Shown piece after piece: positions 11,678-20,973 of a DNA stretch of 64,000 nucleotides. Made by a program: the position numbers and the translations under genes. This stretch comes from Saitoella complicata NRRL Y-17804 (Eukaryota; Ascomycota; Saitoellomycetes; Saitoellales; Saitoellaceae): positions 360,752 through 424,751 of the forward strand of contig NW_017567004.1 in NCBI RefSeq assembly GCF_001661265.1, given 5' to 3'. A model generated the notes under the pieces. The model was not told the origin of the DNA and did not search any database. It saw only the letters and a program-made list of their open reading frames with translations. The stretch's first letter is position 1. Each line of letters opens with the position of its first letter.

Positions 11678-12055
11678 CTAATACTTCAGAATGATGTAGA
11701 GAGCGTGGATGATTCCAGCTGTGTTCCCATCGTTAGTAACGTGTATGAAGGGGGGCAAATGGAAGAGACGTACGGATGTAACCAAGGATGGTCAACAAGA
11801 TGTTGATCAAGAGATCGGCACCGCAACCGCGCTCGAGGAAGACTCCGAGAGGGGGGAGGATGATGGCGATGATGATCTTGCAGATGTCGCTATGCCAGTA
11901 TTAGAACGCGTTTCGCGGAAGATGAATGCGTGTTTGTTGGGGATGTATGCTACGAGAAAAGCCGCAAAGACGAACAAAAGCGCAGCATACAGCCAGCATA
12001 ACAGCACACTCCCTCCAATTGCAAAGGGCAGCACTCACGAAGCGGTGAAAGCCAT
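11678..12055 (-). CDS. pmp3: Pmp3/Sna-type plasma membrane proteolipid
   Basis: Three exons (12055-12039, 11889-11774, 11718-11678) encode 57 aa; the introns are 149 and 55 nt. The spliced protein starts MAFTASDICKIIIAIILPP and includes 'LGVFLERGCGADLL', 'ILLTILGYIPGIIHALYI' and a short polar end. This is an almost canonical UPF0057/Pmp3 protein: two hydrophobic helices with the conserved ERGC loop. Family members sit in the plasma membrane, affect membrane potential and cation tolerance, and are often stress-induced. The reading frame only appears after splicing, so it is easily missed by open-frame searches. Both exon junctions restore conserved residues, which makes the model strong. Confidence 0.95.
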
Positions 12056-12129
12056 GGTTGTGTTTGTGTTTGTAGCAGGAGTAAGTTGTGTCGTGACGTC
12101 TTTTCTATTCTGTGCGGGTGGCTGAGCCC

Positions 12130-12135
12130 TTTATA
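12130..12135 (-). promoter_or_regulatory. TATA box of pmp3
   Basis: TATAAA on the minus strand, 75 nt upstream of the pmp3 start codon (GTATAAAGGG context). Confidence 0.45.
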
Positions 12136-12271
12136 CAAGCCGCCGGCTCCCGACGTATCACGCTATGACGCACAAGCACATTCATCCACGGCTGTCCGCC
12201 AAGTCCGCGGCCGACTAATTAGGCGACCTCCAATTGTAATGTAGATTTACTGGGAGTAATACAGCAGCTGG

Positions 12272-14058
12272 TCACCGCCGACGACCCTCTCCGCTCTGGA
12301 TAGCCCTAAACCCTTGGATCAGAACGTCGCTCCCCTCACACATCTCCCGTCCCATTGACCCCACCGCACTCCCGTCCCGGTTGAACATAACCGCATTCGC
12401 ACACATCCTCATCACCTCCACGTGGAACTCCTCTGCCGTCTGGATACTCCCATCCCTAATCCGAGCCTTGATAGTTTTGAGCGAGGTCGGGTGGTAGACT
12501 GCGCTTGTATATCCCGGCGCCGATGACTCGGTCGGATTCGTGGTGAATACTGAGGCGGATTTCTGGGCGGATATATCGTTCCATACCGCGGTGATCATTT
12601 GTTGGAATTTCTTGCCTGTTGCGGGGGTTCCCGGAACGCCTCCAGCTGGGGCGGGTGACGATTCGTCGATGCTTGCACCCGTCTTTCGGCGGGAATTGCG
12701 TTTTGGGGTTGGTTCGATGTCACCTTTGTTGCTGCTTTCCAGTGTCCTTGATCGCTTCCTGCCTCGAGTGACTGTAGCTGATTCCGCCTCAGTCTTAATC
12801 TCGGCATCTTCCTCCTGCTCTACATCGACCACCGGCCCAGCAGGCGTATGTACCAAATCCACCGCAGACGCGGTCCGACTTGGCTCTAATGGCGCAGCAG
12901 CTGGCTCAGTGACGTCTCGTACCTCCTCCGCGACGTCAATTACTTCTTGATCTGTCCTCACACCCTGATCTTTTGCGATCTCCGGTAGCTGTGGTTCTTT
13001 ATCCGAAGCTTTGATTTCGTCGGCTGGCTGCACGAAGTCTGGCTCTTTCTCTACTTGTACTGGTGTCTGTTCGGGTTTGGTGCCGATAGCGACTTCATCC
13101 TGTGCCAACTCTGCAAACTTTGCCGGGTCATCCTCGGTGGCCTCCGCAGCGGGGGCTTCGGGTGTGAGTGCCTCAGCGATTGGCGTCACAGCTTTTTCTG
13201 TCTCGGCTTCGAGTGCAGCTGCGCGTTCATCCGCTTGTTTTGCGAGGACCTCATTGATTTGCTCGTCCGTGACCTTCTCCAGTGCTGCGACTGCGACTCC
13301 CTCTGTGGTGACGTTTTCCTCGACGACGGGTACGGCGTCGGTTGGTGATCGCACGACTTGTTCCACTGGTTGGACGGTTTGTGCTTGTTCCACGCCTTCC
13401 ATCTCGTCTTCGGCGGGTGGTACGACGGACGCGGCCGCGGGTGAAGGAGCAATCGCGTCGAGTGCCGCATTAACTTGTGTCTCCGTCATCTCCTGCATCG
13501 ACGCATCCTCCTCCTCCTCCGCACCATTCTTCACCGCCTCAGCAGTCGTCGCAGTAGGCACACTTTCACCCATCTCCACATCACCATCGCCGGCTTGACC
13601 GAGTTGCGCAGCGAACTTCTCGTCCCATTTCCCGGCTTTGATGTCTTCCAGTTCTTGCACCAGGATCTTGAATTTCTGCTCTTCGTCCCGGATTTCGGCT
13701 TTGAGGGCTTGGACGTGGTGGCCGTGGAGGATTGATGCCAGTTTTTGGAGGGATGCGGATGCTGTACACTTCTTGTTAGCTCTTCTCCAATGAAAGTCCT
13801 ACAAGAGGAGATACGTTTAAATGTCGGACCAACCGGCGCACAAGCTTCCCGCTGTAACCCATGCTCACTCAACAACTCCTCATACCGTGCCTCACACTCA
13901 TCCGCCGTGACGTTCCATCCACTGAGCTCCGGGTGTGAGACGACTTGTAGGAGGGGGTGTTTGATCAGGGAGGCGGCGATTGTGGGGAACGATGCGTCGC
14001 CGTGTTTGTAGATTGTTTGGGCGAGGAGGAGGGAGGAGAGGGCTGTCCATTGAGCCAT
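12272..14058 (-). CDS. BRD8-like bromodomain protein (probable NuA4 subunit)
   Basis: Two exons (14058-13815, 13761-12272; 53 nt intron with a GCTAAC branch site) encode 577 aa. Residues 1-80 are a SANT-like N-terminal segment ('WTALSSLLLAQTIYKHG' ... 'DECEARYEELLSEHG') followed by a coiled coil ('IRDEEQKFKILVQELEDIK'). This arrangement is typical of BRD8/Bdc1 proteins. The middle ~330 residues are acidic, low complexity and Ala/Glu/Val-rich, presumably disordered. The C-terminal ~110 residues are a bromodomain: 'ITAVWNDISAQKSASVF', 'APGYTSAVYHPTSLKTIK', then 'CANAVMFNRDGS'. The expected acetyl-lysine-contact Asn lies in the 'NAVMFNRDGS' stretch. BRD8 homologues are subunits of the NuA4/TIP60 histone acetyltransferase. 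Assignment to NuA4 is inferred from this domain order. Confidence 0.8.
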
Positions 14059-14217
14059 CTTGTATTGGGGGTGTAACGTAGACACGACGTCGTGCTTGCT
14101 TGTGCTGCGTTCCCTGCGCGCACCGGCCCGGTGACATCGTCGTCGCTGAATGTTGCGCACAAAACACAACACCATCATCCATCATCCCTACAATTACAAG
14201 GGTGCCAAGGAGAAGGG
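14059..14217. promoter_or_regulatory. Compact bidirectional promoter (BRD8-like / TBC)
   Basis: Only 159 bp separate the start codons of two divergent genes. It contains a CACACC/GGGTGT-like stretch and CA-rich sequence but no clear TATA box. The TBC frame is open across part of it, so the transcripts' 5' ends may overlap. Confidence 0.5.
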
Positions 14218-16953
14218 ATGGACCTCTCAAGTCTCAGGAGAAAGGCTTCCGTGGCTCTCAACCTCGCTCTCAACCCCTCCTCATCACCCTCCCCACCTCC
14301 CACGGATCCTCTCCCAACCCGGGACGACATCTTCCGTACACAGTTCCGATTACCGGATTCAGAGCATTTACTCCATGATATCGCATGTGAATTCGCTTTA
14401 CCGCATTCGAGTGTCGCGAATGGGTCGAATCAGTCACAGCTGCACTACACCGGTCGAATCATGTTAAGCGAAGCCTACCTCTGCTTCTGGACCAACGACC
14501 GGAGATCCGCGTCTTTCGTACTCCCGCTCTATACCATCCGCCGCGTTGAACGACTTCATTCCAAATCATACCTCTTCGCACTCTCAATCATCACTTGGCA
14601 CGACTTGAAACTCAACTTATCCTTTATTGGATCGAGGGGGACGTGTGAGGCCTTTTGTGATGCGTTGAAACATAATTTGAGAGGACAGTTGAGTGAGATG
14701 AAGAGTTTGAAGCCGTTCTTGGGGACGGTTTGGAGTGAGTATATGATGACTACTGCAAAAGAGAAGGAGAAAGACAATAATGGGACTGAATCCGAGAAGG
14801 AGAAGAAAGGCCCGAGTACCGGATTGGGTGCGATATATGGGTATCCAGGCGATGCCAGAAAACTGAGAGATAAGAGCAAGATGCGTCTGTGGGCGGAGTA
14901 TCTCAGAGAAAACGGCCGCAACTTGACCCTCATCCGCTTTCCCACCTTCTCCAAACTCATCCGCGTCGGACTCCCCAACAAACTCCGCGGCGAAATTTGG
15001 GAACTGTGTTCAGGCTCCATGTACTCCCGCTGGTCCCACACGGGTTTCTACCAGAAAATTCTTGTTGACAACGAAGGGCGGACGAGTTTGTCATTGGAGG
15101 AGATCGAGAAGGATTTGAATCGGAGTTTACCGGAGTATGCGGGGTATCAGAACGATGAGGGGATTGCTGCGCTTAGGAGAGTGTTAAGTGCGTATTCGTG
15201 GAGGAATCCGGAACTGGGGTATTGTCAGGCGATGAATATCGTCGTGGCGGCACTCCTGATCTACATGTCCGAAGAACAAGCATTCTGGCTTCTCGACCTC
15301 CTCTGCGATAAATTCCTGCCGGGGTATTACTCGACGACGATGTATGGTACCTTGCTGGATCAGCGCGTGTTTGAGTCGTTGGTGGAGAAGACGATGCCGG
15401 TGTTGTGGAGTCATTTCACGAGTACGGATATTCAGTTGAGTGTGGTGTCATTGCCGTGGTTCTTGAGTTTGTATATCAACTCTATGCCGCTGGTCCTGGC
15501 GTACCGCGTGCTTGATTGTTTCTTTTTGGAGGGACCGAGGGTGTTGTTTCAGGTCGGTCTTGCGATATTGAGGATTAACGGGGAAGAGCTGTTGGATGTT
15601 ACGGATGATGGCTCTTTCATTTCGGTGTTGAAGAGCTACTTTTCGAGGTTGGAGGAGAGTGCGCATCCAAATTCGAGCAATCCGAAGTTGAGACAGGTTA
15701 CGCGGTTTCAGGAGTTGATGGTCGTGGCGTTTAAGGAGTTTTCGGGGATTACGCACGAGACTGTCGTTTCCGAACGCCGAAAGTACAAGAACTCGGTCCT
15801 GAACTCGATCGAGTCCTTCGCAAAACGTACTCAGCTGCGGAACCTCCACAACACGGGGCGTTTGACGCCGACGGATATCTCGAATATCTATGATCGGTTC
15901 CACACGGCGATTTTTACGCGGAGAGTAGGGTTGGGAAGTACGACGGAGTCGAGGATGGATTATGAGGCGTTTAGGGTGTATTTGAGTGGGATTGCGTCTT
16001 GGGCACGGGATGACTCGTTGGAGGATTTGCCGACGGGAGAGAAGAGGTTGGTGATGACTGCGACGCCGGCGGATCACCCATTCCTGCAAAAGATCTTTGC
16101 GAGGTGGGATACGACATTGTGTTCGGCGTTGTCGTTGCAGGATGTTGTATCGGGGTCTGCGCAGCTCGCATTGGTGGATTTGATGCATTTGATACAGTGG
16201 TGGTTCGAATTGTTTGACGATGATGGTGATGGAAAGGTTGGGCGGGAGGGGATCTTGGGGATTGGCGAGGCGATGTTGTGGGTTACGAGGAATGACGTGG
16301 AGAGGGATGAGGGGTTCTTGAACGCCGTGAGTGGATTCTTGAAGAGGACATTTGAGTATGCGGAGAAGGAGCCTACGCCGGCATCGACGCCGCAAGAATC
16401 GACCTTGATTGATTTTCTGGATGATTCCGATGCGGAACCAGAAGAGGACGAGAAGGACACCAAGACGAAAGAGGCACCGGCGAATGCTGACCAAGCACTT
16501 GGAGAGTTGTCGATCACACTGCCGACGTTGAGGATGGTCATCCTCGCGGACGAATACCTAGAGAACTTCTTTGACCACAAGTTCGCGGAGACGATCACCT
16601 TCGCACCACAAGACACCTCCGCCTCAAGCGGAAAGACTCAGCAGCGTCTCCGGGGTATGCTCGATACGCTCGTCACGGACGGTATGCGCGTCGCTACCGA
16701 AGTTCGTCGCAAGATGGAGGAAAGTCAGCGTGAAGCGCTCAAACAGCAGGCTGCGCAACGTGCTGCGGCGGGTGCGGGACAGAAAGCGAAAGAGAGGGAA
16801 GAGAGTTTGGAGGAGGAAGAGGCGGAGGAGGGGGTGCAGGAGGGTGATCGGGATTTGTTGAGTACGGGTGATTTCATGGATTCGCAAGGGGCTAGTGGGG
16901 GGAGGAGTCGGGTGGGGAGTATAGCTGGCCCCACAGGCGTCAGTATTCATTGA
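14218..16953 (+). CDS. GRAM-TBC-EF-hand Rab GTPase-activating protein (Gyp2/TBC1D9 type)
   Basis: A single-exon gene of 911 aa, starting at MDLSSLRRKASV; an in-frame ATG at 14092 would add 42 residues but lies close to the divergent neighbour. A GRAM domain occupies about 40-155 ('YTGRIMLSEAYLCFWTND'). The TBC domain starts about residue 245 with 'LIRVGLPNKLRGEIWEL'. It carries the dual-finger residues: Arg at 302 in 'IEKDLNRSLPEY' and Gln at 337 in 'YCQAMNIV'. An EF-hand-like loop 'DDDGDGKVGREG' follows around residue 670, and the C-terminus is charged and coiled-coil-rich. The architecture matches fungal Gyp2/Mdr1 and animal TBC1D8/9 proteins, which stimulate GTP hydrolysis by Ypt/Rab proteins in endocytic traffic. 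The Rab target is not predictable here. Confidence 0.92.
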   Translation: MDLSSLRRKASVALNLALNPSSSPSPPPTDPLPTRDDIFRTQFRLPDSEHLLHDIACEFALPHSSVANGSNQSQLHYTGRIMLSEAYLCFWTNDRRSASFVLPLYTIRRVERLHSKSYLFALSIITWHDLKLNLSFIGSRGTCEAFCDALKHNLRGQLSEMKSLKPFLGTVWSEYMMTTAKEKEKDNNGTESEKEKKGPSTGLGAIYGYPGDARKLRDKSKMRLWAEYLRENGRNLTLIRFPTFSKLIRVGLPNKLRGEIWELCSGSMYSRWSHTGFYQKILVDNEGRTSLSLEEIEKDLNRSLPEYAGYQNDEGIAALRRVLSAYSWRNPELGYCQAMNIVVAALLIYMSEEQAFWLLDLLCDKFLPGYYSTTMYGTLLDQRVFESLVEKTMPVLWSHFTSTDIQLSVVSLPWFLSLYINSMPLVLAYRVLDCFFLEGPRVLFQVGLAILRINGEELLDVTDDGSFISVLKSYFSRLEESAHPNSSNPKLRQVTRFQELMVVAFKEFSGITHETVVSERRKYKNSVLNSIESFAKRTQLRNLHNTGRLTPTDISNIYDRFHTAIFTRRVGLGSTTESRMDYEAFRVYLSGIASWARDDSLEDLPTGEKRLVMTATPADHPFLQKIFARWDTTLCSALSLQDVVSGSAQLALVDLMHLIQWWFELFDDDGDGKVGREGILGIGEAMLWVTRNDVERDEGFLNAVSGFLKRTFEYAEKEPTPASTPQESTLIDFLDDSDAEPEEDEKDTKTKEAPANADQALGELSITLPTLRMVILADEYLENFFDHKFAETITFAPQDTSASSGKTQQRLRGMLDTLVTDGMRVATEVRRKMEESQREALKQQAAQRAAAGAGQKAKEREESLEEEEAEEGVQEGDRDLLSTGDFMDSQGASGGRSRVGSIAGPTGVSIH

Positions 16954-17172
16954 GAGTGGGATATGGGCATCTTGGGGTTTTTGGCTTTTGTATTTTTTGG
17001 CGTATTCATTTACCGGGTACCATGTACCATGTGTGTTTCAATCCAACTGCAACTGAACGTGAAATGACAAGTTTAAACTGTATGATTAGACAAGGGCAAC
17101 AACAATATGAAATAATGCAAACAAAAAGACCAGCTCCTATCGTTTTCTCCACCTCATATCGCCGCTCTCCGT

Positions 17173-17634
17173 CTAGTCATCGTAACCGGTCAAAGTCGTA
17201 TCCCGTGCTCTCTTCGGCACTGTAGGTTTCGTTAGCATACCGAATTCGGTGAAGCGCCTGGCCAACGCACGAGGGTATCCCATAGGAAGGGGAATATGAT
17301 CTGGGTATCCCAATTTTCTCCTGATTGGTGGGACGGTGTAAGCGATGACGGGACCGGCGAGACCCATGAGCATAGAGTAGAAAACGGCGGGGTGCTCAAC
17401 GGCAGCCCAGTGCTGTAAAGGAAACACACGTTAGCAGGCGGTTTCTCGTTACATGGCCTTCCGAGCGCAATCCCGGATAATCCATCGAGAGCTGCGCGGA
17501 CGTCACCGAGGCATGTGCGATCAGCGCAGCTCCAACGCATTCAATCTGGTGATTGCTGGACGGTCGTTGGAAGGCGAGGAGGGTGAACATACGCAGTACT
17601 TGACAGGGTTTGCCCAGAATCGTGAAGGAGCCAT
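17173..17634 (-). CDS. NADH:ubiquinone oxidoreductase 9.5 kDa subunit
   Basis: Two exons (17634-17593, 17412-17173; 180 nt intron) encode 93 aa. The start MAPSRFWANPVKYC joins 'HWAAVEHPAVFYSMLMG', then a membrane segment ending 'TVPPIRRKLGYPD' and a C-terminal 'GYDD'. This matches the small single-membrane-span fungal complex I subunit known as the 9.5 kDa (NUXM/NI9M) subunit: an amphipathic W-rich N-terminus, one helix, a PPIRR motif and a GYDD end. It would sit in the inner mitochondrial membrane. Its presence argues against a complex-I-less yeast lineage. The splice donor GTATGT is canonical. Confidence 0.9.
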
Positions 17635-17758
17635 TTCGAATGGTTGTCAGTTATCGACCGTCGTTTCGCTGCGTATGCGGGGGTTCAGCTGTTGCATGGC
17701 ATTAATTGTTCAGGCACGCGTGAATTAATCTATAATCTAATTCCAAATATTCTACGGA

Positions 17759-19247
17759 TCAATGGCATTTCTGGAAGCCAGTGATGATACATTCACACCC
17801 TCCTTCTGCTTCTTCGTCTTTACAGCATTTTTCTAGGTTCCTCATTTGGCTGACAAGGAAGTCCACGACGCTTTCCATGCCTTTTTCTTGGATGAGGGCG
17901 GGTTCTCCGCGGTATCTTTGGAGGGCTCGGATGAATAGGGTCGTCAGAGCTGTTGATTGGTCGTCTCCTGATTCTTGGATTGTTTCGTATACTGGTGATT
18001 TCTTGCATACGGTCCGTAGGCGTCTCCATTCCTCTGCGTAGGCGATTGCGTCCTGGCCTTGTTGCACGGCTCGTTCACTAACGGGGATGACACCGGATGA
18101 TTTGACGTAATACAGCAGATCGTGTACGTCTGAGGTCTTTGGCATGTGTCGCACAAACCGTGACCAGGTACTCTTGTTGAAGTTCAGGGTCACCAGCGCT
18201 CCGCTCGAAGCCTCCTTCAGCGAGTTAGGTGAGAGGATAGAGTATCCCCTACTGACACCACTGACCGGGTCAACCTCAGCAAGCGCCTTCCATAGCAGCT
18301 CCACTGACACCCAGTAACATGGGTACTTGAACCGTGCGACGTCCAGTACGAGGACCATGTCATCTTTCCGGGAGTAACCACCTATTGGCGAGAAATGGCC
18401 CGTGCCAGTTTGTGAGAGTGCCTTCCTCGAATACGAGATAGCCATATGCACCGATGGCGTCGTCGACGCCAACTCAATATCCCTCCTAAACTGCTCCAAA
18501 CTCGTCGAAGTAGCATAATGCGTCCTCTCATGCAACGAATTACACTTCGCCAAACACGCAAACTCAGCAAGCGTAATCCCACTCTCCTTGATATCGGCCA
18601 GCGGCCGACAACAATCCAACATCTCTTGTTCGTACCACCGCCAGGGTCCTTTCCATTGTCGGCCGGGGTCGACGTTGAGGGCGTTTAGGATCATGCAGAG
18701 GGTTCCGATGCCGCAGTATGCTGGTTCGTTTTGGGTGAGGAATTGTTGGGCAAGGGGGAAGTAAGATTCCATGGTGCCCTCGACGAGGGCTTTGGCGAAG
18801 AACTTTTTCCCGTCGGGTGAGTCAAAGGGGATGCAGGAGGCGGGAAGGGAGCGTTTGTAGAAGGAGGATGAGGGTGGTGCTGGTGCGGGCATCTTGTGTG
18901 GGGTCAAGACAAGAGCGGCGGCAGAGATAGCGGGAGAGGAATGTAGGTTTCTGCGTGCGTTACAAACTTAGTCAGTAAGTGCCATTCCATATGGCATCCT
19001 AGATCACCTACCTGGCCCGAGGAAGTGCTGTCAACGATGTAGAGGACGGTCGAAGCAGGCGACTCAACCCAGAAGGGTGAATGGAAGCAAGACGACGAAC
19101 GACTGTATTCGATGCCAAACCGGCCTTCTGTCCCAAGAACCTTAGAGGATGTCGATTTCTGGAGTAGTGTTTTGTCTTCGGGGGCGAATTCGAATTCGAA
19201 TAAAGTTCGGATGACGGCGGGTACCTTCGTATTGCGCAACCCTGCAT
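17759..19247 (-). CDS. Phytochelatin synthase with predicted mitochondrial presequence
   Basis: The enzymatic exon (18950-17759) encodes a phytochelatin synthase, which makes (gamma-Glu-Cys)n-Gly peptides from glutathione to bind cadmium and other metals. In the 382-aa form beginning at 18907, the papain-like triad is C65 ('PAYCGIGTLCMILNALN'), H171 ('TGTGHFSPIGGY') and D189 ('VLVLDVARFKYPCYW'). The C-terminus has several Cys residues ('LEKCCKDEEAEGGCEC'). Upstream, a 61 nt intron (19012|18950; GTAGGT...CACGCAG) joins in frame to a basic exon (19247-19012), giving 475 aa. It includes 'TVVRRLASIHPSGLSRLL' and, across the junction, 'PRARNLHSSPAISAAAL', a typical mitochondrial cleavage context. 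The first exon and its start are inferred; the enzyme call is secure. Phytochelatin synthases are patchily distributed in fungi. Confidence 0.85.
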
Positions 19248-19406
19248 CCTACGAGACTCACCGCCAAGGAAAGATATGGAGAGATGACTTGTTTGAATAT
19301 GTATTTTTAGCAATATGCTATATGCTTCTTGCACGCTCTCTTACCCTTGCAATTGATGACAATCGCATGCCTCCTTTAACCTTTCATATATCATACACCA
19401 ACCATC

Positions 19407-20491
19407 CTACGCACTCATACTCTCCTTGGGCTCCTTAGGAGCGCTAGTATCCACGATCCTAAAAGTACCTTTCCGAACACCTTCATACGCCTTCCTCTGC
19501 ACAATACCCTCTACCCTCATCCTCTCAATCCGCTCCATCTCATCAGCCTTCGCAAGTGCTTCCTGCTCCAGCTCATTCATGGTCTTGATCTTCATGACCT
19601 CCGCAGCGTCCTCGGAGGTAATAGAACGAGATTCAGGGACCATCGTCATACGAGCGTAGCCTGCTTTGGTGGGAGACATGATAGTGACGGCGTCTTCGGG
19701 CTCGGTGGTGTTGGTGAGGTGAGGGAGGTAACGGTGGACTTCCCTTTCGAAAGTGAAGAGGGTATGCTGGTTCTGTGTAGATCATTAGCTTCTATTTGCT
19801 AGATAACTTTGATGATGCTCCGTGTCTGGCATGATTGACGGTGTACGATCAATCCAGGAGAAGTGCTTGTTCGCTCAGGAAACAGGTATAATTTGGAACC
19901 ATGTGGTATGTCTTAAAGACTAATCGTATGTTTGAGCATCATGCGAGACAAGCACATCTCCCGTATTGGATTGATTTGTCGTAAACCATCGCACAGCCGT
20001 TATCACGAGCAAATCGGAGGAGCAGAACATACCGAGTCAATCATCTTGCGCTCAAAGTCAACCAACCTCACAACAGCCTTCACTCTCTCCAAGGAAAGAC
20101 TTCTTTGCTGAGAAAGCTCAAGAATGGACTTCCCGTTCTGCCACGCCTCGTAAATCGAGTCCTTCTCTGCACGAGAGAGGACAGGTCTGGGCCTGAAGGT
20201 AGGGTTCGAAGGGAAAGGCACCCTGGCCTGGTTGATGTATGTTGGACCGGAAGGATACTTCAACGCTAAACCCTTCGTCTCCTCCCATCTGAAGAAAGCA
20301 GCTCTCAGCCTGTTTTTGACCGGCCCTCTGGGCTTCGCCTGGGTGGCCTCCTTTTCGACTGCGGTATCTTCAGCTGAGGTTTCGGCTTCTTCGGCGAAAG
20401 CTGGCCGCGATGAAGTGAATGTCCGTGATGGTGCAGCAAAGAAAATTGACTTGTTCTTGCACACAGAGGCGGTTATTCTTCGAGGAAGCAT
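19407..20491 (-). CDS. Mitochondrial small-subunit ribosomal protein mS45 (Bot1/Mrps35 family)
   Basis: Two exons (20491-20033, 19772-19407; 260 nt intron, GTATGT...CACAG) encode 274 aa. The chosen start gives MLPRRITASVCKNKSIFF and 'SRTFTSSRPAFAEE', a clear mitochondrial presequence; an upstream in-frame ATG at 20578 would put 29 extra residues before it. The core has 'GPTYINQARVPFPSNPTF', 'RAEKDSIYEAWQ' and 'LSLERVKAVVRLVDFERK', characteristic of the 'eukaryotic mitochondrial regulator protein' family (S. pombe Bot1, yeast Mrps35), which is part of the mitoribosome small subunit. The second exon continues 'NQHTLFTFEREVHRYLPHL' and ends in a charged tail. Confidence 0.85.
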
Positions 20492-20973
20492 TGTCGCTAT
20501 ATCGGGGTTATGGAGGTCGGAAGAAACAGGAAGAACGCCGGAAAAAGAGATGAACGCCGAAGGACGAGAGCTGATCAATCGATGTAAATGAGCACGGGAG
20601 GCTCTGATCAGCTATGCGGATAAAGAAAGGGCGATTGTTGGAGTTTCTCCTTCTCCATCTGCCAGCGATTTCGCACTGGTGCCCAGAAATTTAGGACAGT
20701 CACGTGCAGGGACTGCCTGGGAGCGCTTCAAGTAAACAGAAGGAGCACGCAACGATTACGACAACCAGCGACTTGATCCGTGAATGATTCACGCTGTTAA
20801 AGTGTTTTAAGGTTGAGCGTGAAGCTGGACTTCCATTGGAATCAACGTATACCGCTGGACTGGCCGTAAAGGCACTTGTTGTGAGTGACCTCATCCACAC
20901 GGGAGCCGTCCGCTTGCTGACTTCCATTGTAGATCGACCAGTTTTATACCTTTTATTTATTCGGTAGCCCTCC
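20492..20973. promoter_or_regulatory. Divergent intergenic region (mS45 / FYVE-like gene)
   Basis: 482 bp between two divergent start codons. It holds the two promoters; no coding frame is convincing. Confidence 0.4.

Noticed and set aside
14092-14217. Upstream ATG that would extend the TBC protein by 42 residues
   Set aside because: It lies within the short divergent promoter, 34 nt from the neighbour's start; the segment has no GRAM/TBC features. The ATG at 14218 begins a better N-terminus.
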